From contig JAEQBH010004434.1 of assembly GCA_016808115.1 (NCBI GenBank), positions 477,263-541,262 of the forward strand: a DNA stretch of 64,000 nucleotides, given 5' to 3'. Below, piece after piece: positions 1 to 12,199 of this stretch. Below the pieces are notes generated by a model that was given only the letters and a program-made list of their open reading frames with translations, did no database searches and was not told where the DNA came from. Source of the DNA: Tetrastigma voinierianum. Taxonomy: Eukaryota > Streptophyta > Magnoliopsida > Vitales > Vitaceae. Numbering within the stretch: position 1 is the stretch's first letter; each line of letters opens with the position of its first letter. Made by a program: the position numbers and the translations under genes.

Positions 1-523
1 TCTTACAAATAAATGAAACTGCCTGTGATTTTTAGAATATGTTCATCAAATGATTTGTATTTGTAAGAATATTAATACAGGTAGACTAAAGGACCATGTT
101 TAGTTTTAAAGGAAAACAAAGAAAAGTAAAAATAAATGAAATATTATACTAATAGTTTTTTAAATATACAAACTCATTTATTTATATTTTTTAAATATAA
201 TTTACTTATTCATTTCTATTATATAGGGATTAAATCATTATTTTTCAAAACAATAAACGCTAACAAATTTAATTTACCGAGTATTTATTAGTTTTATTTT
301 TTACAAAAATATCAAATATTAGAAAGTAGTAATATTATTTCCTTGACACTTAATGAGAATCAAGCACAAAATTTTAATAACCTATTGGAGATTATTTAAC
401 CAAATATATAGTAATATGAAAAACCATTTACACTATTAACATAATTTGATAAAATTTTATTTTTAAAATGCTTAAAGTAAATTTATAATCACAAAATTAT
501 GAAATACATATTTATTTTGAAAT
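1..523. other. AT-rich non-coding flank with dispersed repeat copy
   Basis: No supportable gene. Positions 85-372 are a diverged copy of 33098-33350: both run from a GTTTAGTTTT block through a TATATAGGGATTAAAT motif to a shared stretch ending ATCAAGCACAA. The remainder is low-complexity A/T sequence. Position 523 marks the boundary with the outer LTR that starts TGTGAAACCC. Confidence 0.6.
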
Positions 524-1315
524 TGTGAAACCCCCGAAAATCCGAATTTTCGAAAAAGGGTAAAATTGTAATTTTGGTCAAAATCCGATTTTTTTTAATT
601 CTTTATGATCTCGAACACTAAAATGCATTTTACCACGTGACCGTCTCACTTAAATCTAAATACCACATCAAATTTCCATTAATTCACATAAATTCGAAAC
701 TTCAAAGCTGGAGACGAGAAAGAATAAGGACACTTTCATGTTAATTGAGCGCTCAAGATGAGACACGTATCGGGCGGGAGAGCTATCAAACAAATAGCCC
801 AAGTGTGACCTGCAATAGCTTACGTGGCAACACATGATCGAGGGAAATCTGCCAGATGACAGTTCATGCTGAACCCTGGGGCTGAGCCACTTAGAATCGA
901 CAAGCTGGCGAAATTGAGGCGACATCTCACTCTCGACTTCCATCTTCTCCCAACCCACATGAGAGGAAAAAGCAGACAAAGGCAAATCAAATTCGAGATG
1001 AAGAGTTAGAGAGAGAGCAGAGAGGCTCTATCTTCTTCTGATTTTCCGACGACTCCGACCACCTGGCCAGAGAAGCAAGAGGGAAAGCCTTCCGTGACAA
1101 GAGTTCACAAGGGGAGACTAGACCTGTGGAGTTTCTATAAACTCCAAGAGGCAGGGTTTTCTCCTCCACTTATTTAATCCCTTGGCTTCAGCCATTAATG
1201 TACCCAAGATTGGCCAGTGCTGAAAGCCACGATGGGTCAGGTAAACCATCCCAAGACCTCGGGACAATGTGCCGATTTCGACTGGCTGACAATCGTGCAA
1301 TCGACTGACTAAGTA
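524..1315 (+). repeat. Outer LTR, 5' segment
   Basis: Starts TGTGAAACCCCCGAAAATCC, the usual start of this LTR family, and stops at the AAGTA target site (1311-1315) of the gypsy element inserted at 1316. Short frames on either strand here have no recognisable product. Confidence 0.65.
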
Positions 1316-3457
1316 TAGTAACTCCCGAGAAAATCCAATTTTTTCTCAAAAAGTGTAAATCGTAATTTTGGTAAAATTCGAATCTTTCTAGATCTCACGA
1401 CGAAACGAACTTCCTCCAAAATCGTCGCAAATTTGAAGAACTACGTCGACCTCACGGATTCAGAGCCATCTGCTCTAATGCTGAGATGCTGAGGCCTGGG
1501 TGACACATGGCAAGATTGAGGAGATGCCACATGGCACCTCAAGAAAATGACACTTGCATAAAACGAATGGTTCACAATTAGCCATGTATTAAAGGAATCC
1601 CAATGCTCACAACGAGCCACTCGAGCGCATTTATTATCATGTGCAGCTGATAAATGTTATACAAGATGGAAAAGGAAAGCCACTCATTTGGTTTGAGGAA
1701 GGAGAGGAGGAAATTTCCTCATTTTTGTCTCATACGTATAATGCTCCAAAAAGGAGGAGAGAAAGGCAAAGAGAGAGGAGAAAATGGGGAGAAATGGAGA
1801 GAAAATGAAAGAGAAACGAGAAGAGTGAATGAGAAAATAAAGAAAAACAAAAGGCGACAAAACAAGCCTAGCCGAAACGTAGAGAGGGAAGAAAAGAGAA
1901 GATGCAGAGGTCTTGATCTCATTTTCTGTAGAGAGTCTCTTCCTTCTCTCTAGAATCGTGGGAGATCCGACCGTCGGATTCCTTCGAAACAAGAAGGAGA
2001 GTTGTTCTACTCTGAGAGGACAACGCGTAGGCACCGGTTTTGGGAGTTTTTGACAAACCCCATAAAGGTAGGGGTTTCATCCTACTTGTTTTAATTTTAT
2101 TTAAGTGTTTTGTGATGTTTGAGTTGATCGAGGCCGTGAGGGAGTTTTGCTTGATCATTCCAAATCTTGGAACCGAAATGTTGGAATTCTTTGAGACCCA
2201 TTTCAGGCAGTCCGTAGCAGCTTTAGTGTGACTGTTTTGGGTGTTTGGGTGATAATTTATGAATTAAATTGTATGTTGGTAAGTATGAGGCCTGAATAGT
2301 TATGGAATCTCGATTCCTACCAAGAGGAACCGATAGAGGAGTGGGCTACCCGTGATGCCCCACTTACTTCGCTTTCAGGATCGTAAAACAAAGATTTTGC
2401 ATGAAATGGACCATAAATGTCTATGTGTTTCGCATTGGAATTGTGGATGTGAATGGCTTGGTATGTGAGGAAATAGATAGGTTACACATGATTTAATGTG
2501 TTATCAAAATGACAATTATATGGAATTAAATTGTGCTTGTAAGCCATTGAAATGAGATTATGATTCGCTTCAAGTGAACTAAATCAAGTGATGATTGATG
2601 TTGAATTACATGTGTGTAATTGTAGTTGATTGAAAATATGCATATTGACATATTGTATAAATGATTTTGAAAATGGCATAATGCATTTTCATATGTACTG
2701 GGTAACCTAGAAGTTAGGTATGAGTGCATGACATGGATTTTGTAAAACGCGACATGGTTGCGTAAAGGAATTCCCATAGATGATATCTTATAATTCGTCG
2801 AGATGGGCCAACAGATTACTTCGGATGAGGAATTCATGACTGCTTCGGAAAACTCACCAACCAATTCACCTCGGAGGGTAGTCCATATTTTTACCATTAA
2901 TGCTCGTAGCATATTTTCAAGAACAAATTCAGTTTTGTTCAAAATGATTATTTTCACACGGCTTAAAGTAAGTGTGAGCTTAGTTCAAGTGAGGACTCGT
3001 GACATGGGGTGATCTGCATATTCAAGTAGGAACATGTATTTACTTCGAGGGTAGGTTATTTGGGAGCATTGCAGCATATGCACTTAGGGTGGAGAGTAAT
3101 CATTTAGGGTGATTCCAATTACCAGCATTAGCTCACCCTTGGTCGAGGATTATATTTTTCAGTACAGGAGCGCCGAGAAGACAACTCACTGGGGAGATCG
3201 ATTTCACAGCTTGCTTGTGGCTTTGAGGTTGACATAACATGTATTAGAATAATAGATTTTAATATATGTTTGTATAAGTCTAATCAACTATTAAATTATC
3301 GGGAGATAATTGAGAATAGTTGTGATAATTATATTTTATGAGTATTGTTTTATGAGCCCAAGAGGCATTTTTACTCATGTATGCGTCTCATGATCCGAGA
3401 TGTATTGAATTTCCGCAGGTTGACGGGTAGTCAACGGACCCCGGCTCTCACGCCACA
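1316..3457 (+). repeat. 5' LTR of gypsy element 1
   Basis: Matches 6413-8581 along its length with many small indels. Shared landmarks include the GAGAAAATCCAATTTT start, the purine-rich GGAGAGAAAGGC tract near 1750-1880, the GGAGTTTTTGACAAACCCC block at 2045-2065 and the end near GGTTGACGGG. It ends CGCCACA at 3457. The purine tract gives long but low-complexity open frames on both strands that are not genes. Confidence 0.85.
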
Positions 3458-5160
3458 GCCAGAGATCGTAGCTAAGGTAAACGGACATCTTGGAAGCTCC
3501 TGGGTGGGTGTAGTTGAGAAAGTTTAGGTCCCCGACATACCACCTTCACAAAGATGGCACGAGCCAAGGTACACGATTACTTATAGCGTACCGGGCATGG
3601 GCCTAGGATATGCAACGCTGTAGTGTAGTGCCCGGTTAGGATTAATTGGCGTTGAAATCTGATACCCATCACAAATTTGCATCGAGCTTAGGGTTTATAA
3701 ACACCAGAGCTTAGTGTCGATAAGCCAGTATACTCTACCTAGGGTCGAGGGGATTCAGGTTTAGGCCTCGTCTTTAAGAGATGAGAACATCACCACTCTG
3801 GGTGTGGCTTCTCTAATGTAAGTTTAGGTATGAGATTATCTTAGAAATCACTGACAAAACTAGGACACCGCATGCATGTGTTTGTGGTGGTTTTGTGTGA
3901 TTTTGGTGAATTATTGTGTGTTCGTGTGCACGACCGTTTCATGTATCAAATTGTATGTGTGTGCTTGTGATTAGCACATGGAAGTGTTAGAAAATATTTG
4001 AGTGGTACAAAGGTGGGCCAAAATCGGAATAGGAAATGAAGAAAATAAATTTTTATAAATTTATTGGAGTGGAGAAAATTTTTCAGTGAAAAACTAGAAA
4101 AATGGGCAGTCTAGAGAGAGAAACCCCATGAGAGAGGCTCTCCAATCTTCCCGCTCGCCTCTTTACCTAAAAAACGAGTATATATATGGTCCTAGGGTGA
4201 AATGGGCTTGAAATTAGGGCCGTAAATATCACTCGCCTTTTTAGGTTTCGCTTTCGTCGCGACATCTACTGGGTCGCGATGACCGTCAGCGATAGTTTGC
4301 TGGTCGCGAAGACCGGGTCGCGATGATATCGCTTATCGCGACATTGGTCGAAGATACCGCTTGGTCGCGATGACCGTCGCGACATACTTCCTATCGCGAC
4401 ATACTTTCTGGTCGCAACATACTTCCTATACTTCCTGTCGCGACATACTTTCCTGGTCGCGACATACTTCCTGACAGCAACCTGTTTTTTTTCTCCAACT
4501 TGTCGGGGCCATAACTTCTTCATTTTAACTCGGATTTGGGCGTGTGAGTACTCGTTGGAAAGATCTTTGAATGTAGAATGTAGCCATGAGGGAATTTGAA
4601 CCATTTGATGTTCTAGATGGTACAGAAAAATTAATCTTCCCAGTAGAGCGTTGTAAGACTCTCGGTTGACTCTTCTTTTGGACATATATTGCCTTGCATT
4701 ACTTGTAAATGCATGCAAGGACACTGCATATACACTGATTTATGTGTATGATTAGGATTAGTGTCTCAGGGCTGTAATTACACCCTTTGAGATACGTCAT
4801 TAATGTTCTATGTTTTTTTTTTTTTGCGTGAATTGTGTTTCAAATTGTAGGAGTGTCATATACACGGTGATTATATATATAGAATTATGATCACGCTAAG
4901 TTAGTGCGCAAGAATTTTATATATGCATGGTTTAATGCGTATAGGAAAGAGGTGAATGCTAAGGTTAGGAACTATAACCTTAGGAATTTGGATAAGGAAA
5001 CGAACATGAATGTTTTAAATTTATTTATGAGTGGTTGCCAATTAGCACCGCTTAGGAAATGAACGGGTTAATTCATGGTTGTCAAGTCTATTAGTAATTG
5101 GCATGTGCATTGCTAGTTAGACTGAAATAAAAATTAAATGTTGCCATTGGACATGTGTAG
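3458..5160 (+). other. Untranslated leader of gypsy element 1
   Basis: Non-coding interval between the 5' LTR and the gag start. From about 3670 it is related to the leader of element 2 read on the minus strand: both contain a GCATGCATGTGTTTG-type block after ACAAAACTAGGACAC, and a GTGCTTGTGATTAGCACATG-type block. It carries a private tandem repeat at 4250-4480. No product can be assigned. Confidence 0.7.
4250..4480 (+). repeat. Degenerate tandem repeat built on GGTCGCGACATACTTCCTG
   Basis: At least eight imperfect copies of a unit of about 18-24 bases, each with the palindrome TCGCGA or a one-base variant. The more regular copies are at 4370-4480. The repeat makes a minus-strand frame encode repeated R-K-Y-V-A-T peptides, which I take as a by-product. 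It lies in the leader of element 1; element 2 has a different GC-rich insert in the equivalent place. Confidence 0.8.
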
Positions 5161-5980
5161 ATGGCAAGTAGAGGGCGAGGACGCCGAGGTCGTCCACGGG
5201 GCGCTAGTCAGGCACCACCAACATTTGACCAAATAATATTTACTTAGCAAAGCCTTTGATGAGGTCAGAGGGTATTGCAGTCACGCTATCGCACAAGCCA
5301 GCAAGAGCGAACCAGTATGTCAAACGACTCCAACATATAGAAGCTCATCATTCTCCATTCGGCAGAGAAGGAGGAGTGGATGACATACGAGGCACATGGG
5401 ATATACGTGTTGGTGCTAAGAGGAAGGAAGATCCATCTTCTTCCAATCCTGAGCAGGGCAGAGTAGATTCTGCCACACTAATTCTCAAGAGACTGTGATG
5501 CTCAGTGGCTGGCACATGTTTTTATTGTTACCCACCAGATATGAAGGAGGATTTGCCTAATGAGTGCGGCATCCACTGCTATGGACACCCCAAACCCAAT
5601 CATCTGACGGTTAGGTTACACCAGTGATAGCAAATGGTGTGTAGCCATTATACGCGAGCCCATTATAAGAGGAGTATTTGCCTCTGAAGATGGTGGATCT
5701 CTGTATTTATGATTTCTGCGGCAGTCCTCACTATCAGATGAGCACTGACAGGCTGTTTCTCCACACCCAGTATGGGCCCAGATCATGATTTGCCCAGAGT
5801 TAACACACTAATGAGGTGCCAACACCAAACAGATCTAAGGCATTTCAAAAACACATGAGGTCATGGTCGCATGAGGCCTGAGTACCACAACAGATCAGCT
5901 CAGAGTTCGTCGCCAGGCAAATGATTTGTTATCATTGCTCGCCACCAAGGTGAGGCCAGATTATCCCAGAGGCAGAACTC
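5161..5980 (+). pseudogene. gag remnant of gypsy element 1
   Basis: The ATG at 5161 opens MASRGRGRRGRPRGA, a basic Gag N-terminus shared with element 2. The frame stops within about 90 bases (TAG in ...IIFT*). Scraps of Gag follow in shifting frames. Near 5925-5970 the sequence reads I-C-Y-H-C-S-P-P-R, the start of a CCHC zinc knuckle of the C-Y-H-C-G-Q-P-G-H type, but the His/Cys second half is destroyed. Gag would package element RNA; this copy cannot make a full protein. Confidence 0.7.
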
Positions 5981-6399
5981 ACTGGTAATACAAAGTTAGC
6001 ATGTCAGCAATGATGCAAATATCCGTCCTCCACCAACACTGTTGATCGAAAGAAGGAATCGATGCAATCATGTTCATTCATAAACATCTTGTGTGATAAG
6101 TTTGGGCATAGAGGCTGAGGCCTTTAGAAAAACGTAAAATAAGAGAAAATTCTTCCCTAGAATGTAAGTGAGGGATTTAAATTCTAGATCGTAGTTACGC
6201 AATGAAGCGTGGTGGACCTTAGGTGGTAGATATATCAAGTTACATCGTCATTTTGACATGTATGAGTTGATGTACTATCAAGGTTATCGCACTGGGACCT
6301 TTAGTCGGTCATCATCTCGATTGACGGTCTTGGAGTTAAGTAAGGTTACATACTGGCATGGTCGGATATGTGCGTGAAATTTCGGGACGAAATTCTTTT
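5981..6399 (+). other. Collapsed pol region of gypsy element 1
   Basis: Only about 420 bases separate the zinc-knuckle remnant from the polypurine tract, where roughly 3 kb of pol is expected. I see no RT, RNase H or integrase motif. The block TTTCGGGACGAAATTC just before 6400 is the usual 3' end of this family's interior. Confidence 0.7.
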
Positions 6400-6412
6400 A
6401 AGGAGGGGAGAA
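6400..6412 (+). promoter_or_regulatory. Polypurine tract of gypsy element 1
   Basis: AAGGAGGGGAGAA lies directly before the 3' LTR start TGTGAAACCC at 6413. This is the expected position and composition for second-strand priming. Confidence 0.85.
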
Positions 6413-8581
6413 TGTGAAACCCGAGAAAATCCAATTTTCTCAAAAATGGCAAAATCGTAATCGTAAAACTACTTTTCTGCATCTCGATGACGAAATCCGG
6501 GACTTCTCCGCTTGAAATCGCCTCACATTTAGCAACCACGTCGAATTTCGCTGGATTCCGGCGGCTCCGATTTCAGCGCCGAGGCAGAGAGGCGTCGTGA
6601 CACATGGCAAGACGAGAGATGCCACATGGCACTCCTTCAAGAGAATGACACTTGGCATAAAAATAACGGGTTCACAATTAGCCATGTATGGAAAGGAACT
6701 CATAACACAAATTTGTCACCTTGAGTGCATGATGTCATAAAGGGAGTTATGAAATAAAAGAAAAGACGGAAAAGGAAAGCCACTATTCGTCTGAGGAAGG
6801 AGAGGATGAGGTTTCCTCATTTTTGTCTCACATGATAACTCCAAAAGGAGGAGAGAAGGCAAAGAGAGAGGAGAAAATGGTGAGAAATGAGAGTAAATGA
6901 GTTATAAACGGTAATATAACGAGAAAAATAAAGAAAACAAAGCGATGAATAAAACAAAAGTTCTGGTACGAAATCGTGAGAGTGAAGAAAGAGTAAGATG
7001 CAGGAGTGCCTGTGATCTCATTTTCTAAAGAGAGAAATTTCCTTCCTTCTCTCTAGAATCGCGGGATCCGACCGTCTGGATTCCTTCGAAACAAAGAAGG
7101 AGAGTTGAGTTCAATCACGGAGAGTGACAACGCCAGGAGCAAGACCTGGGCTTTGGGAGTTTTGACAAACCCCACAAAGCGTAGTGGGTTTCATCCTATT
7201 TGTTTTGAGCACTTGGTCAAGTGTTTTGTGATGTTTGAGGCTGATTTGAGGCCGTGAGTGGCCGGGCTTGATCTGGTTCCAAATCTTGGAACCAAAGTGT
7301 TAAATTCAGACCCATTTCAGGCAAATTCAGAGTGCCAGTGGACTGCTTTGGTGTTTGGGTGATAATTTATGAATTGAATCAAGGTTGGTAAGTATGAGGC
7401 CGGAAGAGCTATGGGAATTCGATTCCACCAAGAGGAACCGATGTAGGAGGAGTGGGCTACCCGTGGACACCACGATTGCTTTAGGACCTAAAAAACAAAT
7501 TCTGGCTTGCATGAAATGTGGACCATAAAAATGTCCATGTGTTTCGTACTGAATCAGGATGTGAATGGTTTGGTATGCGAGGAAATAGATAGGTTAAGAC
7601 ATTATTTAATGTGTTATCAAATGACACAATTATATGGAATTAAATTGTGTTTGTAAGCCGCTGGAGATGAGATTATGATTTGCCTCAAGGAGCTAAATTA
7701 AAGGGGATGATTGATGTGTTGAATTACATGTGTGTAATTGTAGTTGATTGAAAATATGCATATCGACAGGGATATTGTATAAATGATTTTGAAATGGCAT
7801 ATCGTATTTTCATATGCACTGGTGACCTAAAAGTTAGGTATGAGTGCATGACATGGTATTTTTTGTAAAATCGACATGGTTGCGAAAGGAATTTCTCACA
7901 GATGATATTCCGGAATTGCCGGGAGATGGGCCAACAGATCACTGGACAGACCATGACTGCTTCGAAAGCTTCACTCAACCAATTCGCCTCAGAGGGTAGT
8001 CCCATATTTTTATCGACACTTCGGTAGTATATTTTCAAGAACAAGTTTTGTTTTGAAAATGATTATTTTCTCATACATGGCTTAGGCAAGTGTGAGTGAG
8101 TCGGTGAGGACTCATAACATTAGGTGATCATGTAGACATTCAAGTAGGAACATGTATTTACTTGAGTGTGTGTTTACTTTGGAGCATTGCATATGCACTT
8201 AGGTGGAGAGTAACCCATTTAGGGTGATTCCACTACTGAGCATTAGCTCACCCTGTCGAGGGATTATATTTTTCAGGTACAGGGAGCGCTCGAGAAGACA
8301 ACTCAATTAGAGACTGATTTTGAAGAAGCCGGTTTGTGGCTTTGAGGATTTTTGGACATAATATGTATTAGAATAATAGATTTTAATATATGTTTGTGAG
8401 AAAGTCTAATCAACTATTAAATTATTGGGAGATAATTGGAGAATAGTTGCATAATTATATTTTATGAGTATTGTTTTATGAGCCCAAGAGGCATTTTTTA
8501 TCATGTATGTCTTCATGATCCGAGGATGTATTGAATTTCAGAGGTTAACGGGCAGTCACGACCTCGGCTCTGGGCGCTACA
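6413..8581 (+). repeat. 3' LTR of gypsy element 1
   Basis: Begins TGTGAAACCCGAGAAAATCC and ends GGGCGCTACA, followed by the AAGTA target duplication. Shares the whole length of 1316-3457, including the GAGTGCATGACATGG and AGCCCAAGAGGCATTTTT landmarks. The pair differs by many substitutions and small indels, so insertion was not recent or the base quality is low. Confidence 0.88.
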
Positions 8582-8597
8582 AAGTAATTGTCTCAGG

Positions 8598-10840
8598 TGA
8601 AACCCCGAGAAAATCCAATTTTCTGGAAAAATGGCAAAATCGTAATTTCGGTAAAAATCCAAAATATTTTTATATATCGGATGACGAAATGGATTTCACC
8701 ATTGGAATCGTCTCGCGAAATCTATCTAACGCGTCGATTCGCCGACTCCGAGATACGAATCTGCACGCTTTTTCGAGGAAAGGAGCGCTCAGAGGACACA
8801 TGGCGTGATTTTGAGTGGTACATTACCGCTGCGCCACGGTCAAGCTCCGCCTGCCAACTCAGCTCAAGGTGGGACCCACGTTGACATGGCATTTACGCCA
8901 CCATAGAAAAGTCACGGTGGATGGGTCGAGTGGATATAAATCCTCTCAACCAATGAGAGGTGTGGACATGTGGCAAATGTGGAGAGATTAAAAGAGGATT
9001 TTCTTCTCCAATTTATTCGAACGTGTAGGAGGAGAAGAAATACGTATTTAAATGGTGGACAGAAAGAAGTGCAACTTCTCTAGGATTCCATGTTCGACCG
9101 GGTCTGACGCTTCCTCGCCAAGAAGCAAAGTGATTCTAAACATCGAGGACTACACGTGGGCACCAGTTTCGGGAGTTTTTGACAAACTCCGTGAGGTAGG
9201 GGTTTTATCCTTCTTGTTTTACCCTTTGTTTAAGTGTATTTATTATGCTTGAGTTGATTGAGGCCGTGAGGGTCGCTTTGATCGGGCCCCAAAACTTAGA
9301 CCGAATTGTTGAATTTTCGGGAGCTCATTCAGCAGCTTTTTAGCTGACAGTCTACCTGATCGGTTTGGGAAATTGGTGGTATAAATTAAGCATTAAATTG
9401 TGTTTTGGGTGAGTAGGAGACCTAAATGGATGTGTGGAATTTAGTTCGCAAAGAAGAACCGAGGTCAGATGAGTGGCTGCCTTGGCCAAACAAATTTCAC
9501 AGCAGCTGCTTCTTGACTAAAAACAAATTCCGAAGTTTATATGAAATGGACCATAAATGTCCATGTGTTTTGGAATTGGAATTGTTTGATGTGAACGGCT
9601 TGGTTTGTGTGGAATTAGATAGGTTAATACATGATTATAATGTGTTAACACAATTACATAATTATATAAAATATAATTGTGTTTGTAGGCCATTGGAGAT
9701 GATATTGCAAATTGCTCAAGTGAGCTACTTTGGGGAGTTGGTTTATCAAAGAAATTAATAGGTTAATGCTTGATGTGTTCACATGATGTTACAATTATAT
9801 GGAATATAATTGTGTGTATAGGCCATTAGAGATGCAATTGTGATTTGCACAATTATATGGAATATAATTGTGTGTATAGGCCATTGGAGATGAAATTATG
9901 ATTTGCTCAAGTGAGCTAATTTGGGTGTTGGTTGATCCATAGTGTTGAATTACCTGTGGTGTAATTGAAAAAAATTGAGAATATATGCATTTGATATATT
10001 GGTATGAAAATGATTGAAAAAGCATAATGCATTTTCATATGCACCAGGTAACCTAGAAATTAGGTGTGAGTGCATGACATGAATTTTATGAAAAATGAAC
10101 ATGATTGCGAAAGGAATTTCACATGATGATTTTCCAGAGAATGGGGTCAGAGATACCCAACAGATCATTTTGACGAGGACCATGACTGCTTCTGGGAAGT
10201 TCTCCAACGCATTCGCCTGGAGGTAGTCCCATCTTTTACCTAATTCAGTATATTTTCAAGAACAACAGGTTTTGTTTTGAAAATAATTATTTTTCTCATA
10301 CATGGCTTAGGCAAGTGTGAAGGAGTCGGTGAGGACTCGAGACATGGGAATGGGCATGTAGACATTCAAGTAGGATCCCGTATTTACTTGAATGTGTGTT
10401 TAAATTGGAGCATTGCATATGCACTTAGGTGGAGAGTAACCCATTTAGGGTGATTCCACTACTGGGCGATAGCTCACCCTGTCGAGGGAACATTTTTTCA
10501 GGTACAGGGGGCGCTCGAGAAGATCGCTTCTTAGAGACCGATTTTGAAGAAAGCCGGGTTGTGGCTTTGATGTTTTTGGATAATATGTATTAGAATTATA
10601 GATTTTAATATCTATTTATATTAAAAGTAATGTATAACTCTTAACCATGAGATAGGTTGCTGGTTATTTTGATGAGAAATGTTATAACTCATGAACTATT
10701 GAAATATAGTTGGGTATATGTTTGATGAGTGTTGACGGGCTCCGCGACCATTTTTACTGCATGCCTCGCGATACGAGATGTGATGATTTTCCAAGTATGC
10801 TAATCCAGAATAACTGACACCCCTGTTCGGGGGCGCTACA
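8598..10840 (+). mobile_element. Solo LTR of the same gypsy family
   Basis: Starts TGAAACCCCGAGAAAATCC and ends GGGGGCGCTACA, matching both ends of the element 1 LTRs, with the same internal order of blocks. Flanks share CTCAGG (8592-8597 and 10842-10847), a probable target duplication offset by one base at the left end. There is no interior, so this is recombination to a solo LTR. It contains its own short duplication: the block ACAATTATATGGAATATAATTG with following TAGGCCATT occurs twice (about 9790-9835 and 9848-9890). Confidence 0.8.
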
Positions 10841-12199
10841 CCTCAGGCTATTTTATGTGTTAGAGTTAAAATGAATAATGGTGTTATTGTCTCGGGCCTA
10901 AGGGGAATGTTTATTGTGTTTTCAACTACGGAAGCTGCCATATTGTGGTAGTACACATTAACCGGACTTTAGAACTGGGTTTTTAGGTGAAAATAAAGGA
11001 ATTCGTGTGAGTCCTTCAAAGAAAATTATAACCACATCGTTGAACTCGATTGCAGGCTAATTCTCAAATCTGACCTCAGAAACGGTTATGGTCCGTTTCG
11101 CTCGAATGCCTAGTGGAAGGGTCAGGGCTCGACTAGGTCAGGCCCACCGTCTCGCTCTACCGATTAGCCCTGGGATGGGGTCAGCCAGCCAAGGGCCGGC
11201 CGGGTTCCTTGACTATTCATTTGAGGCCTCTAACTTCAGAAGATCATAAATTCTTCGTCCGAACTCCGTTTCGGGTGTTTTTGGACTCTATGGAAAACCC
11301 ATTTAGTCAAGATTCCAGCCATATGCTTGTAGAGGGCAGTGGGTACTAGAGCTGGCCTAAGGGGAATTCGGGTAGGGCAAGTCGAGGCCGCCGCAGGGTC
11401 AGCCTTATTCATGTGTGACCTCCAACTCTCAAGGTCATAACTCGTCCAACTCCATTTCGTGTTCTTCACTCTATGGAAAGCCCATTGAATCAAGATTGCT
11501 CACCCTCGTAATATTGGACAATCGGGTCGGTTAGTGCCAAAAGAATGTGTTATGGCTTGTATAAATAACATGTGGTGTGAATTTCGTTAATATATATGCA
11601 TGCTTGATATATTAACATGAATTATTATGAAATCACATATTACATTTCATATGCACTGGGGCAACCTAGAATAGTAGGTATGAGTGCATGAGATGAAAAA
11701 CATGGTTGTCAAATGAATTTCATGAGAATATTTTCCGAAGAATTGCCTTGGAGAGTTGTCCAATGATTGTTTTAGAGTTATCCTAAATACCCCGCCTTCT
11801 GAGGCTGGCTCCATTAGAATTTTATCTAAATTGGTATTATGTTTTCAAGAACAAAAACCTTTTGTTTTGAAAACAGTGTTTCTCACACTTGTATGTTTTA
11901 CTTGAATGTTTGGTGTGTCATTGCATGAGCACTAGGTGGGATAACCCCGGTAGAGATTATCACTATCGGCCATTTCACCCCGTCATGATCCCCCCATTCC
12001 AGTAATGTGAAAGGTAATGTGCAAACGACGCTCCTTAGAGGTTGGGACTATGAAGCGGGCCGGACTGTGGCCTTGATTCATGTTTTGTGTATATATTAGA
12101 ACGAACTAGTTTTAATATATGTTTTGTATTAAGAGTGATGCAATGACTCTTGAATCTATAGAAAAACAAGTGGCTCGTAACCGTACGGACGAAAGGGTA
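10841..12199 (+). repeat. Outer LTR, middle segment, with internal tandem duplication
   Basis: From about 11560 it follows the family LTR (GCATATGCACTGGG-like block, AGGTATGAGTGCATGA, the TTTTGTTTTGAAAA block and the GTGGCCTTGA block). Upstream, 11160-11345 and 11346-11525 are two diverged copies of one unit of about 180 bases, each ending in an ACTCTATGGAAA-CCCAT block. A similar block occurs at 46820-46880 in the LTR of gypsy element 3. Confidence 0.6.

Larger units (their letters stand above)
1316..8581 (+). mobile_element. Full-length but pol-less Ty3/gypsy element 1
   Basis: Two direct LTRs (1316-3457 and 6413-8581) enclose a 2.95-kb interior. The 5-bp target duplication AAGTA is exact: 1311-1315 before and 8582-8586 after. 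The interior starts gag at 5161 with the same N-terminus (MASRGRGRRG) as element 2 at 18743-28446, so the two are close relatives. It reaches a degraded zinc knuckle near 5925-5970 and then runs straight to the polypurine tract at 6400. There is no room for, and no trace of, protease, RT, RNase H or integrase, so this copy is non-autonomous. I could not find a convincing primer-binding site after 3457. The 5' end of the left LTR is mutated (TAGTAACTCCC instead of TGTGAAACCC). Confidence 0.88.

Noticed and set aside
1654..2034. Open frames of 99 and 116 codons on both strands
   Set aside because: They lie in a purine-rich tract of the 5' LTR of gypsy element 1. The Lys/Glu/Arg and Phe/Ser/Leu composition follows from base skew, and the tract recurs broken in the 3' LTR.
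3458..3480. Primer-binding site for gypsy element 1
   Set aside because: GCCAGAGATCGTAGC after the LTR does not match the Met tRNA complement well enough. A TGGTATC-like site could not be found at the expected place.
4266..4724. Minus-strand frame of 152 codons with repeated RKYVAT
   Set aside because: It is a translation of the tandem repeat in an untranslated leader on the antisense strand. No family match.
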